A stretch of DNA of 34,969 nt from Cochliopodium minus (GCA_024220525.1 JAMYWO010000235.1:1-34969); one strand, 5' to 3'; numbered from the stretch's first letter, positions 1-9,897 are shown. Notes: generated by a model from the sequence alone, not told the origin. Numbers and translations are program-made.

Positions 1-113
1 ACCTGATAGACTCTTCCTCTTATTTTATTTTTATTTTATTTGAATAAAAATTTAAAGAGTGGGTTTGAAAAAGTTAAAGAAATAGTTTATCTACAAATTT
101 TGAACAATTTAAT

Positions 114-1191
114 TTAGAAAACTAAACAACTTTTTTGTGGCTGTTTCTCTTTTTTTTTCTTTCCCATGAAAAACATGCAGACACCTTCAATGAGATCCTC
201 CGTTCCCAAAACCATTTTGGAGCTAACAATAGTCATAAATACAATGTTTTCATTCTTTTTGCACCAGGTCAAAGCCTCGCGAGTATCTATCTCCTTATCA
301 AGATCAGATTTCGAGAAAACAAGAAAGATGGGAGTGTTTGGGCAAGGAACTTGTATTTCTTCCATCCATTCGTCTCTTTTGGTTAACCACAACTTCTTCT
401 CATTCATCGGAAACACCAAAATGAAGAGTTGTGCTTTGGGATAATAAAGAGGTCTTAGTTTATGATAATCTTGAGATCCTGGAGCTAAAAGAAAAAAAAA
501 AATTAAAAAGTCAATAAAAAAGTTAAAGAAAATTTAAAAAAATATTTGGTAAAAAAATATATATAACTATCCCAAGGTGTATAAGTTAACGTTTTTCCAG
601 TCATAGTGTTGTATTCTGCGTTTTCTAATTCACATATGTTTGGTATTAATCCTTCTGGGAAGGAATTTGTTTTTATAGTCATTATTAGAGTTGTTTTTCC
701 TGCTCGCGTGGGTCCAATAAAAACCAATTTTAAAGGATCTTTCATTTTTCGGTCAAAGGTATTCCATGAACTGAAATAATCTTTTAAAATATATGAAAAA
801 GGTTACAAATTAAATATTTATTTAAATAATTTATTTAAATAAATATTAATTTATTTTAAAAAAAAAAATAAGGGAATAAAATTAATATTTCGAGAAATAG
901 TGAGGTGATATAATTAAGGTTTATATTATTGGTATTTATACATGGAAATGAGGTCAGATCTCTGAAACATTCTTTATAATTTTTCATATTTTTCTGTTTG
1001 AAATAATCCTCGATTTGCTCATCAGTGATATCATTTCTCCTGAAGAGATCATACCAGATCATTTTTTCAGATTTCACTAAATTATCGAATTTCTTGCAAG
1101 TGATGCTTATCGAAGCGAGATTGGGCAGATCCAAATTCGAAAATATGATGCATAAAGTATTTTTGGACAATTCATCTAATCTTTTCGGCAT
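114..1191 (-). CDS. F-box - Rho-like GTPase fusion protein, paralogue 1 (CAAX CLVF)
   Basis: Three exons: 1191-942, 780-568, 484-114. All joins keep frame and give 277 residues. Residues about 3-50 form an F-box (LSKNTLCIIFSNLDLPNL, then CKKF and an IWYDLF end), which in known proteins docks on Skp1 of an SCF ubiquitin ligase. A short linker leads to a Rho-type G domain: P-loop GPTRAGKT (106-113), WDTPGSQDY at switch II, LRPLYYPKA typical of Rho, and SKSD as the guanine-binding motif. The tail is polybasic (GKKKKEK) and ends CLVF, a prenylation box, so membrane anchoring is inferred. The Gly12, Thr35, Ala59 and Gln61 equivalents are T, N, P and S, so hydrolysis and effector switching are probably altered. 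The start is the first ATG in frame, at MPKRL. It is the tandem partner of the gene at 1321-2489. The fusion is read directly from one spliced frame, without transcript evidence. Confidence 0.82.
1015..1191. repeat. Near-identical F-box exon segment, copy 1 (partner at 2313-2489)
   Basis: This stretch of exon 1 matches the exon 1 segment of the downstream paralogue at 2313-2489 with only a handful of mismatches by eye over about 170 bases. The GTPase exons of the same two genes are clearly diverged at protein level. The uneven similarity points to gene conversion or recent exon copying. Confidence 0.75.
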
Positions 1192-1320
1192 TTGCAGTTT
1201 CAATTTTTTTTTTTTTAAATAAGATTTCAGAAAAAATTTGGATTATATAATTTGAAAATGAGAATTTCATTTTCTTAAAAGATCATCCTTATATAAAACA
1301 TTTGTTTAATTTTGGAGAAT

Positions 1321-2489
1321 TCAAGAAATGATACATTTTTTCTTTTGAGGTTGATCATCAACACAATTCTCAACTTTAGCGCTACTAGTGAACTTGTGAA
1401 CATTCTCCATGAAGTTGTCAATTCCCTTCAGCTCCTTGGCGCCAACAGTGGTTATAAAAACAATCTGAGGTTTAGTTTTGCACCACAATGAAGCTTCTTT
1501 AAAATCTATTTTCTTTTCGAGATCAGATTTCGAGAAAACAAGAAAGATGGGAGTGTTTGGGCAATAATGATCTATTTCATTTATCCAGTCTTCTCTTTTT
1601 TCAATGAACAAGTTGTCATCATCAATAGGAAATACCAGGACGAATACATGTGTTTGTGGGTAAGAAAGAGGCCTGAGTCTCGCATAGTCTTCAGCACCCG
1701 CAGCTAAAAAAAAAAATGAGAAAAAAAGTGTTAAAATATTAAAAAATCCTTATCAATAATTAAATAAGTCATAAAATTATCAAAAATAGAATCAATGAAG
1801 TAAATATATAACGGAAAAGAAGATATAAGATGGATTTAGAAAATGATCCACATCATTATTTTCAATAGATGTGATTGTTGTTATAGATAAAGCAAAATTA
1901 AAAAAAAAGAAAATTAACTGTCCCAAGGTGAGTACAAAATTTTTTTCCCACTTTTCGTGTTGTATTCTGCGTTGTCTATGTCAAATACAGTTGGTATATA
2001 ATTTGTTGGAAAGAAAGAGCTTTTGATTGTTATGATCAAACTTGTTTTTCCTCCTTTTGTTGGACCTGTGAAAAGCAGTTTTGAATGCTCTCCTTTTGAT
2101 GCAACAATTCTTTCCATGGTGTTCCAAGAACTGAAATAACCTATAAAAATAAAATTCTTTTTTAAATCCATTTTTGGAAATTTATAATAAAATCTATTCA
2201 ATGAAGTATCCAATATCCCTTTGTTTATTGTATTACATGAAAATTGGGAGAGATCTCTGAAACATTCTTTATAATTTGTTGTTTTTTTCTCTTTCAAATA
2301 TTTCTCGATTTGCTCATCAGTGATATCATTTCTCCTGAAGAGATCATCCCAAATAATTTTTTCAGATTTCACTAAATTATCGAATTTCTTGCAAGTGATG
2401 CTTATCGAAGCGAGATTGGGCAGATCCAAATTCGAAAATATGATGCATAAAGTATTTTTAGACAATTCATTTAATCTTTTATTCTCCAT
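1321..2489 (-). CDS. F-box - Rho-like GTPase fusion protein, paralogue 2 (CAAX CIIS)
   Basis: Three exons: 2489-2237, 2140-1919, 1703-1321, giving 285 residues. Intron positions and phases match the neighbouring paralogue. The F-box lies at about residues 5-53. The G domain starts near 104, with P-loop GPTKGGKT (110-117), switch I IPTVFD with the conserved Thr kept, DTAGAEDY (158-165), RLRPLSYPQT (classic Rho) and SKSD (216-219). It ends KKKCIIS, a CAAX box at 282-285. The catalytic Gln61 equivalent is Ala162 and the Gly12 equivalent is Thr112. In Rnd and RhoH proteins such changes give a GTP-locked GTPase, and I infer the same here. The G domain is better preserved than in the neighbour. The likely role is a membrane-tethered SCF substrate receptor whose target binding depends on the GTPase module. 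The first in-frame ATG (MENKR) was used as the start. Confidence 0.85.
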
Positions 2490-2617
2490 CCTTTTTGGAT
2501 ACAATTTTATATTTTTTATTTGAAAAAATAAAAACAGAAATCATGTGTAAAAGATAGTATTTAATCACAAATTAATTTTATATACAAATATTTAAGTAAA
2601 AAAAGATGAATAGACTC

Positions 2618-3392
2618 TCAAATATCTCTATCATCTTCTCGAGGCAGGGGAAGCTCAGTCAAAACAACAGGGGAGGGATCTTGTTCAGAAACAAACCCAT
2701 GATTCTCATCAGAAATGTGAATCTCAGAAAGATCTTGTTCAAACTGTAAAACGAAGTCGGAGTTAACAAAGTGGATGGACCCAAAAAGATCTAGAACAGA
2801 CGCCAAATAAAAAGGGGAGATTTGATACAAATCTTCGATTCCGTTGTGAGCTAAAAGGTGAAAAAAAAATTTATCGGTGAAATAAATTTTGGACATCTGG
2901 TGGAACGGGTAGACTTGGCAGATTTTGTTCTGGGAGTCCACCCTTTCGATTCTGTCGCAGTAAAAAATTAGAAAACGTTTTTGGACTCGGCCGTACCAAT
3001 TAGTTTTGAGGACAGGTATCTCGAAACAATCTTTTTTTTGATTTAAAAAAATTTGAAATTGAAATAAAAAATTTAATAAAATAATATATTCAAAAAAAAT
3101 TCTTTGCCTTTGTTCTCACTTTTGTCGGAGGATTTGAAATAACTAAAAATCCCGTTAATAGTTGACTTGTAAGTGGTTTCCAAAAGGTGGAGAGGATAGG
3201 ACAAAACTCCACTCACTTCAGTTTTTTCTTTTTCGGAAATTTTATCAATTAATTCCTTTAATAAAAAATATTCAATTTGAAATTTAATTACATTTTTTTA
3301 CTCACCTTTTTTTGTTGTATGATTTGTTTTATTTGAATCTCTTTTTTGATCACATCCTCTGATTTCAGGATGATGGAATAGATCTCTTCCAT
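2618..3392 (-). CDS. Small protein with possible RME-8-like PH-like domain
   Basis: Three exons: 3392-3306, 3255-3120, 3030-2618, in one frame, giving 211 residues from the first in-frame ATG. The first 50 or so residues are charged and helical. From the start of exon 3 the pattern KTNWYGRVQKRFLIF, then RIERVD, then YPFHQMSKIYF looks like the WxGRxxR...Y...I pattern of the PH-like domain at the N-terminus of RME-8/GRV2 DnaJ proteins. No J domain is present. The C-terminus is acidic and Pro-rich. The 5' end is uncertain: the frame stays open up to about 3467, where a TAA stops it, and an upstream exon cannot be excluded. The PH-like call is tentative and the splicing is fairly secure. Confidence 0.55.
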
Positions 3393-3647
3393 GTCGTTTT
3401 CTTGTATCTTTTCGAGACGATCGTTCTCATCCTTTGAATCTTCTCCTGAATCCTCATGGTGGCCTTTTTATTTTGATTAAAAAATTAATAAACACAACAT
3501 AAAATTGATTAAGAAAATTTTAGAAATAAAAATAATCTGTGATTATAAGAAAGGATATTTCAGATCAAACATATTTAGAGGGATTTGTTTGGATAATAGT
3601 ATTATGTAGATATAATATTATATAATTTCAATTTGAATCTATTTAAA

Positions 3648-3965
3648 TCAATATTTTGAAATATATCTTTGATTTATTGAGTAAGGAATAATTTCAAATA
3701 TTTTACTCTGATACTCCGCATTCTTTATTATATCGTTGATTTTGTTTGTCTTGAGATATAATTCCAGATTCTTGAGAGTCCCTATAGGTTTATTATCGAT
3801 TTCTATCAAGGGATATTCCAGCTTTCCAAATCTATTCTTGAGATCTAAAATAATAGAGGTCTTGGCCCCACAATTGATAGTTTTTTCTTCTATGATACCA
3901 TATTGCCTCAACAGATTTTTGGCTTCGCTAATATATTTTTGAAGGGGTTCATATGATGACAACAT
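3648..3965 (-). CDS. Glutaredoxin-fold-like small protein without active-site cysteines
   Basis: Single exon, 105 residues. The C-terminal half, YPLIEIDNKPIGTLKNLELY, has the cis-Pro strand and IGxxxxL helix pattern of glutaredoxins. The N-terminal helix ISEAKNLLRQYGI sits where the helix after the CPYC site normally lies. The CxxC position reads SSYEPLQ, so there is no redox cysteine there, and the only Cys is in the middle (INCGAK). The expected first beta strand would be encoded just upstream of the ATG (frame reads HSSIIFN), but a stop precedes it. The gene may therefore be 5'-truncated or have a missed exon. A non-catalytic scaffold or a decaying copy are both possible. Confidence 0.5.
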   Translation of the reverse strand: MLSSYEPLQKYISEAKNLLRQYGIIEEKTINCGAKTSIILDLKNRFGKLEYPLIEIDNKPIGTLKNLELYLKTNKINDIIKNAEYQSKIFEIIPYSINQRYISKY

Positions 3966-4289
3966 ATTAAAGATTATAGATGAATGTCTTACTTATTTCT
4001 TTGTATTTGTGCTGTATTTATAATTGACAGATTAATGTACATAACGTAAGACATCTATTTTTTTTATATTAATCAATGGAAAAAGATAATTAAGGTTTAA
4101 TAAATTTTCACTTTATCTTACAGATTGTTGACATTGATGGAAAAACATTTGAAAATTATTTGTAAATTTAGAACTTTTAAGAAATGGACAAAAAGCAAAA
4201 ATTATTTATAGGTATTGGAATAGATCAAACAGAAGCATCAATTAATTGATATTTAAAATTCGTTTAATTTTATTTTCTCAATTTTTTTT
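3966..4289. other. Intergenic stretch, no secure gene
   Basis: This is an AT-rich gap between two minus-strand genes. A good-looking acceptor (tttatcttacag) occurs on the plus strand near 4122-4133. With a donor near 4040 it would give a very short reading frame of about 35 codons. I do not consider that adequate support for a gene. Confidence 0.4.
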
Positions 4290-5928
4290 TTATTTGTTAT
4301 GACCATAATTAGGACTCGGAAAAGGAGGAGAGTAAGGCACGTAAGGGGCGTTATATGGATAAGAAGGGTTAAATGAAGGAGAAGTAGGGGAGAAAAAATT
4401 AGAAGTAGGGGAAGTAGGACTGTAAACATAAAATTGAAACCCTAATTTCTTGTGTTTCTCTGAGATTTTGTGGATGTAAGATTTGATGTGGAAATTCAGA
4501 ATGTAGAGGAGAAGGTATTTGGGTAGGATACATTTCTTTTCGTTTGTTCTCTTTGCCAGGAGGAACAGGTTTATTGCGAAAGATTTGATTGAAAATGGGA
4601 AATGAACATGCCTTTATTCAAAAAAAGGTTTTAAAAGTAAAAATTAATTAAATATTTTTTTTTCTTTATTTTTTTTTATCAAGAAAAGATTTTTAAAATT
4701 TTCATTTAATTTTTTCATGTTTTTTATTTTTTTTTAAATTTTCTTTTTTCTTTTTTATTTTTTCTTCACAAAAAAGGTATTCTTTTTTTTGTAATGAACA
4801 ACTATTTAAACATAACAGAAGAATTTATTTAATTTTAAATTGTTTAATTCTTGTTTACCATTCTTTTTTCCAAGTTACTTTGTTTAGAATCCACTCACTT
4901 GCAATTTCCGATTTTACAATCATCTTTTGAAAATAGAAGATAAAAAAATAAGTAAAAAAGATAATAGATTTGAGCATTTCCACTTTGAAGGATTAAATAA
5001 AAAATAATAAAAATAAAAAAAAATAAAAAAAAATAAACAATAAAGACCTGTCCTATGTTTTGATTATTGTATAAACCAGTCATCAAACACAAAATCAACA
5101 AGTTATTGTGATTGTACATTAGTGCTGCTTTTATCATTTCTAGGTTTTCATAATTGGAGAAGTAGGACAAATTAGGTTCAGATGGATTGGAAGATTTTTT
5201 GTCGATTACGCAAATAGAATTTGGATTGATTCCCTCCAAAAACAATGCTTCTATCAATTTTTCGTTTGTGAACTCGTTCTTTCTAAATGTTACAAAATTT
5301 CCGTTGTTGTGTGAAGGTTTGTTCGAACATTTTTTGTTGGAATTTTTAGCCATCTGTTTTATGGTTTCTTCATCGAATGTTTCGATGTATTCTATGAATT
5401 TGTTGAGCTCCAAGTTATTTAAAACAGCTAACTTTTTTATTTTGGATCTGTTGAAGTTTTCTTTCATTTGAAATAATTCTTCTGACAATATTTCTTTTAA
5501 AAAAATGAATAAATTTAAATTAAATTTTATTGTTTATTTTAACGATAAAATAAATTATTTTTTTTCTTTATTTTACTATCCAAATCAAGATTCGATTTTT
5601 TTTTGAGATACTTCATGTTCTCCTTATTTATCTCGATTTCCTTCAAATTCAAAACCCACTCAAAAATCTCCTCTGTTTTTATTTCTCCAATCAATTTGAG
5701 GGGATATTTCAAGAGATTTAGAGGAACATTCAAAACCAATTTCTCCTTTAAAAATTCAATTATTGATTTCTCTTCCTTGAAATTGTGGAGGATATCATTT
5801 ATTTCTGTTTCAATTTGTTGATTTATTTCTTTGAGGGTAATTATTTGATTGGATTGACAAGTTATTTTTTGAGAGGCAAGAAATAATCTTAATTCTTTAA
5901 TGAATTTCTCTTTTTTTGTATTATACAT
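4290..5928 (-). CDS. Unknown family protein with YSPTSP-rich C-terminal tail, copy 1
   Basis: Four exons: 5928-5577, 5493-5048, 4923-4859, 4611-4290, all in frame, giving 394 residues. I do not recognise the body. Exon 1 gives a charged helical N-terminus. Exon 2 ends in a hydrophobic, faintly ankyrin-like segment (NNLLILCLMTGLYN). Exon 3 encodes SEIASEWILNKVTWKKEW. Exon 4 begins HVHFPFSIKSFAINLFLLAK, basic and hydrophobic. After KKLGF the last 45 or so residues are Ser/Pro/Tyr-rich and contain YSPTSPT and FSPTSPS, close to the RNA polymerase II CTD heptad. Two paralogues follow (6063-7694 minus; 8016-9783 plus). The start is the ATG of MYNTKKEK, supported by alignment to the plus-strand copy. 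A palindromic element lies 74 bases upstream. The cellular role is unknown. Confidence 0.75.
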
Positions 5929-6001
5929 CTCCAATTTTTAAAAAATAAGTTTTTAATATGCAATTTTTTTTTATATTTTTTTATTATTTTACTTTAACGA
6001 G

Positions 6002-6019
6002 AATTTGAATATTCAAATT
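6002..6019. promoter_or_regulatory. 18-bp perfect palindrome centred on GAATATTC, upstream of copy 1
   Basis: The sequence AATTTGAATATTCAAATT equals its own reverse complement. It lies 74 bases upstream of the start codon of the gene at 4290-5928. Its core GAATATTC is two inverted GAA/TTC units two bases apart, as in a heat-shock-element pair. Related sites precede the other two family members. The regulatory role is inferred. Confidence 0.4.
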
Positions 6020-6062
6020 GAAAAAAAGAGAGAACTGAAACCTAAGCGACCAAAGAAAAGAA

Positions 6063-7694
6063 TTAAAACGGAGGATCTGGAGAAAAATCAGGAGATTTAA
6101 TGGGAGAGTTATAGATATTAGGAGATGAAGGAGTAAAGTTTGGAGAAATTGGGGAATATTTAGGAGAATCAATGTTACAATATTTAAAACCCAATTTCTT
6201 GTGTTTTTTTGAGATTTTGTGGATGTAAGATTCGATGTGGAAATTCAGAATGTAGAGGAGAAGGTATTTGGGTAGGATACATTTCTTTTCGTTTGTTCTC
6301 TTTGCCAGGAGGAACAGGTTTATTGCGAAAGATTTGATTGAAAATGGGAAATGAACATGCCTTTTCAAAAAAGGTTTTAAAAGTAAAAATAAATTTTTTT
6401 CTTTTTTATCTTTTTCAATTTTTCTATTTTTAATAAAAACATAATTTTTATTTGATCTTCCAAACTTTTTACCATTCTTTTTTCCAAGTTACTTTGTTTA
6501 GAATCCATTCTTTCGCAATTTCCGATTTTACATTAATCTTTATATTAATTGTTAATATAAAAAATAAGTAAAAAAAAGATGATCTTATTGTTAAAAAATT
6601 AAAAAAAAGATAATAGATTTAAGTATGGAAAAAATAAAAAAAAAAAAAAAAAATGAAATAAAAAAATTAAAAAAAAAAAAAATAAATACATTTCCTATGT
6701 TTTCTTTATTGTATAAACCAGTCATCAAACACAATACCAACAAGTTAGGATGGTCCTTCATCACAGCAATCTCGAGCATACCATAAGATTCATAAATCCC
6801 ATTTAAAATGCATTTAGAATTAGGATCGACCCCCTCCAAAAACATTGTTTCCATCAACATTTCGTTAGAAAGTTCGTTCTTGGAGAAGCTGAAAATGTTC
6901 CCGTGTTTACTTTTTTTGGAGTTTTTGGCCATCAGTTTTATCGTCTCTTGTTCATATGTGTCAACGAAGTTGATATTTTTTCTGAGCTCCAGTCCTTTCA
7001 ATCTCACCAAGTTATTAACTTTGTAGTTGTCCCTATACATTTTGTCTCTCATCATTTCTTTATTGAAAGATTTTTCTACCAAATCTTTGGCGTTTAATGT
7101 AATTTCAAATTTTAGTATTATTTTGATTTAACTTATTTTTAAAGATTGTTTTTCAGAAGATAAATATTAAAAATGATTAATAAAATTAAGATATTATTTT
7201 GGGCACAATAAGCATCCCAATATCAATTAAGTAATCTCGATAATTTTTGAAATGATGAAATAGTTCATAATGGCCATTGAAGAACTTTTTTCAGTTTTGA
7301 AATATCAGTTTTGAAAAGATTATTTTTTTTTCTTTTTACTATCTAAATGATGTGAAAATTTTTTTTTGAGATACTTCAATATCTCCTTATTCATGTCAAT
7401 TCCCTCCAAATCCGTTATCCACTCTAAAATCTCCTCCATTCTTTTTTCTCCAATCAATTTGATGGGATATTTCAAGAGATTGAGAGGAACATTCAAAACC
7501 AATTTCTCTTTTAAAAATTCAATTATCGATCGCCCTTCTCTCAATGTGAAGAGGATATCATTTATTTCAGTTTCAATTTGTTGATTTATTTCTTTGAGGG
7601 AAATTATTTGATTGGATTGACAAGTTATTTTTTGGGAGACAAGATATACTCTTAATTCTTGAATAAATTTCTCTCTTTTTGTATTATTTTTCAT
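6063..7694 (-). CDS. Unknown family protein with Ser/Pro-rich tail, copy 2
   Basis: Four exons: 7694-7340, 7084-6690, 6537-6473, 6360-6063, same phases as copy 1, 370 residues. Exon 3 is again exactly 65 bases. The body aligns with copies 1 and 3 throughout (helical N-terminus, LLVLCLMTGLYNKENIG, WILNKVTWKKEW, HVHFPFSIKSFAINLFLLAK). The tail is the shortest of the three, with repeated SPxYSPxSPxF-like units (SPKYSPISPNFTPSSP) and a final FSPDPPF. These SP/TP pairs would suit proline-directed kinases (inference). An in-frame ATG at 7742 would add 16 Lys-rich residues, but MKNNTKRE was preferred because it aligns with the paralogues' starts. Function not recognised. Confidence 0.73.
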
Positions 7695-7741
7695 CTTTTT
7701 TTTTTTTTTCCAATTCAATTTTTTTATTTCAAGAAGAAACA

Positions 7742-7754
7742 TTGAATATTCGAA
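7742..7754. promoter_or_regulatory. GAATATTC-containing element upstream of copy 2
   Basis: TTGAATATTCGAA lies about 48 bases upstream of the chosen start at 7694. It shares the GAATATTC core with the longer palindromes before copies 1 and 3 but is less symmetric. If translation instead starts at 7742, this site would abut the start codon. Confidence 0.25.
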
Positions 7755-7912
7755 AAGAACAACAAATTATTAAACAATTTTGAAATAGCTCCAAAACATT
7801 CTATGGTTTTATGACCAATAGTTATTCAACCTTGTAAAAATAAAAGTTTAAAAAACTGTATTTAAAAAAATGAAAGTCAGTTTTTTAAAAAGTTTGAAAA
7901 CTCGCTTTTTTC

Positions 7913-7932
7913 AAATTTGAATATTCAAATTT
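7913..7932. promoter_or_regulatory. 20-bp perfect palindrome centred on GAATATTC, upstream of copy 3
   Basis: AAATTTGAATATTCAAATTT is its own reverse complement and lies 83 bases before the start codon of the plus-strand copy at 8016. It sits in the roughly 320-base region between the divergent copies 2 and 3. It contains the same 18-base palindrome found upstream of copy 1, at nearly the same distance from the start codon. Confidence 0.45.
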
Positions 7933-8015
7933 TCTTTTTTATATTTTGATAAAGTAAAAAAATACAAAAAATAAAAAAAAATTGCAACCCAAGAACTTTC
8001 TATTATAGATTGAAG

Positions 8016-9783
8016 ATGTATAACACAAAAAGAGAGAAATTCATTCAAGAATTAAGATTATATCTTACCTGCCAAAAAATAACTTGTCAATCCAATCAAA
8101 TAATTACCCTCAAAGAAATAAATCAACAAATTGAAACAGAAATAAATGATATCCTCCACAATTTCAAGGAAGAGAAATCAATAATTGAATTTTTAAAGGA
8201 GAAATTGGTTTTGAATGTTCCTCTAAATCTCTTGAAATATCCCCTCAAATTGATTGGAGAAATAAAAACAGAGGAGATTTTTGAGTGGGTTTTGAATTTG
8301 AAGGAAATCGAGATAAATAAGGAGAACATGAAGTATCTCAAAAAAAAATCGAATCTTGATTTGGTTGGTAAAAAAAAAAAAAATTCAACCCTTTTCAATA
8401 GTGGATTTAAGTTTTTTATTTTCATTTGAAAAGGAATGTTGGCTTTAGAATTAAGAAAATCTAAAGATAATATCGATAATCCAAAAATCAAGAAAATATC
8501 AAAGTTGAAAAGGAAAACCTTAGCAGATTCGGAAGGTCACCTCGAAAAATTGGAAGGGGAGACGATAAAAGAGATGACGCTCAACTACATCAAAAAGCGG
8601 AAGTTGAGCGGAAATAAAAGATATGACCTCTCGACGTTGGAGCTCAACAATGAAAGGATATTGGAGATTCTCTTTCAAGAAGGAATTCACCCAAAGACCA
8701 TGTGCGACACTTCGAATGAAATGTTTGAATATTCCTTAAAGTATCATCACAATAACTTGTTGATTTTGTGTTTGATGACTGGTTTATACAATAAAGAAAA
8801 CATAAGAAATGTATTTATTATATATTATTATTTAATTTCAATTTGGTTTTTTTTTCCCAATTTTTTTCTTATTATTTTAAGAATAGTATCTTTTTTTACT
8901 AATTTTTTTTTGTGACAATTAATATAAAGATTAATCTATTATCTTTTTTTACTTATTTTTTTATCTTCTATTTTCAAAAGATGATTGTATTATCGGAAAT
9001 TGCAAGTGAGTGGATTCTAAACAAAGTAACTTGGAAAAAAGAATGGTAAACAAAAATAAAACAATCTAAAATTAAATAAATTCTCTGTTATGTTTTAATA
9101 GTTTTTCATTACAAAAAAAGAATACCTTTTTTGTGAAAAAAAAATAAAAAAAAAAATCTTTTCTTGAACAAAAACAGAAAGAAAATAAAATTGAATTAAA
9201 AATTAAAAGAAAAAAATTTATTTTTTTACTTTTAAAACCTTTTTTTGAATAAAGGCATGTTCATTTCCCTTATTCGATCAAATCTTTCGCAATAAACCTA
9301 TTCCTCCTGGCAAAGAGAAAAAATGAAAAGAAATGTTTCATACCCAAATACCTTCTCCTCTACATTTTGCAAATTCACTCTAACACCTACAAACACCAAC
9401 TCACCAAAAAATACAGAGAACTTGGGTTTTGGTACGGACAAGAATATGACCCCTCTTCTCCTCAAAGCCCTTTCATTCAAACACCTTATCAGTACGATGA
9501 TTCTCCTTGTACCGATAAAGAAACATTCAGTCTGCCTGTTTATGGTTGTCATTATTCTTATGTGGTTCATTCTCCAAACCAATATTGTCATACTCCTCCA
9601 ACTCCTCGTCCTTACCTCACACAGTCTCTGCCAAGTGATACACATAATCAATCTCCTGGATATTCCCCTCTCTATTTTGAAACTGGACCTTTTAACTTTG
9701 ATCCTTCTTTGTCCTTTTTTGATGATCAAAAAATGGTGGAATTATTGAAGAAAAATGGAGATAATGATAATGGGCATATTTAA
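8016..9783 (+). CDS. Unknown family protein with long Ser/Pro/Tyr-rich tail, copy 3 (inverted)
   Basis: Four exons: 8016-8367, 8434-8810, 8981-9045, 9255-9783, giving 440 residues. Exon 1 (352 bases) and exon 3 (65 bases) have the same lengths as in copy 1 and are almost identical to it. Exon 2 is clearly diverged and more charged. Exon 4 begins HVHFPYSIKSFAINLFLLAK, followed by KYRELGFWYG and a tail of about 110 residues rich in SP, TP, PY and Tyr (SPGYSPLYF, HTPPTPRPY). The tail ends in a charged stretch absent from the other copies. It is divergently transcribed from copy 2 and convergent with the PH-ankyrin gene downstream. The family is unrecognised; exon joins are secure because they match in three copies. 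Confidence 0.76.
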
Positions 9784-9897
9784 AATTTTATTAAATTAAA
9801 TATATTCAATTGAATATGTTTTTTTTTATTTTAATAATATTATTAAATAAAATTATATCTTTTAACAAAATTTTTATTTTAAAATTCGAATTTGTGT

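Noticed and set aside
3440-3480. ATG in a GCCACCATGAGG context on the minus strand near the PH-like gene
   Set aside because: It resembles an animal Kozak sequence, but that frame stops after 31 codons. The frame that joins the downstream exons is a different one.
4029-4245. Tiny spliced plus-strand frame starting ATG TAC ATA AC and joining after tttatcttacag
   Set aside because: Only about 35 codons, with no recognisable features. Donor and acceptor pairs arise often by chance in this AT-rich DNA.
4290-4450. YSPTSP repeats as a fragment of RNA polymerase II RPB1
   Set aside because: The upstream exons show no polymerase sequence, and two paralogues share the same non-polymerase body.
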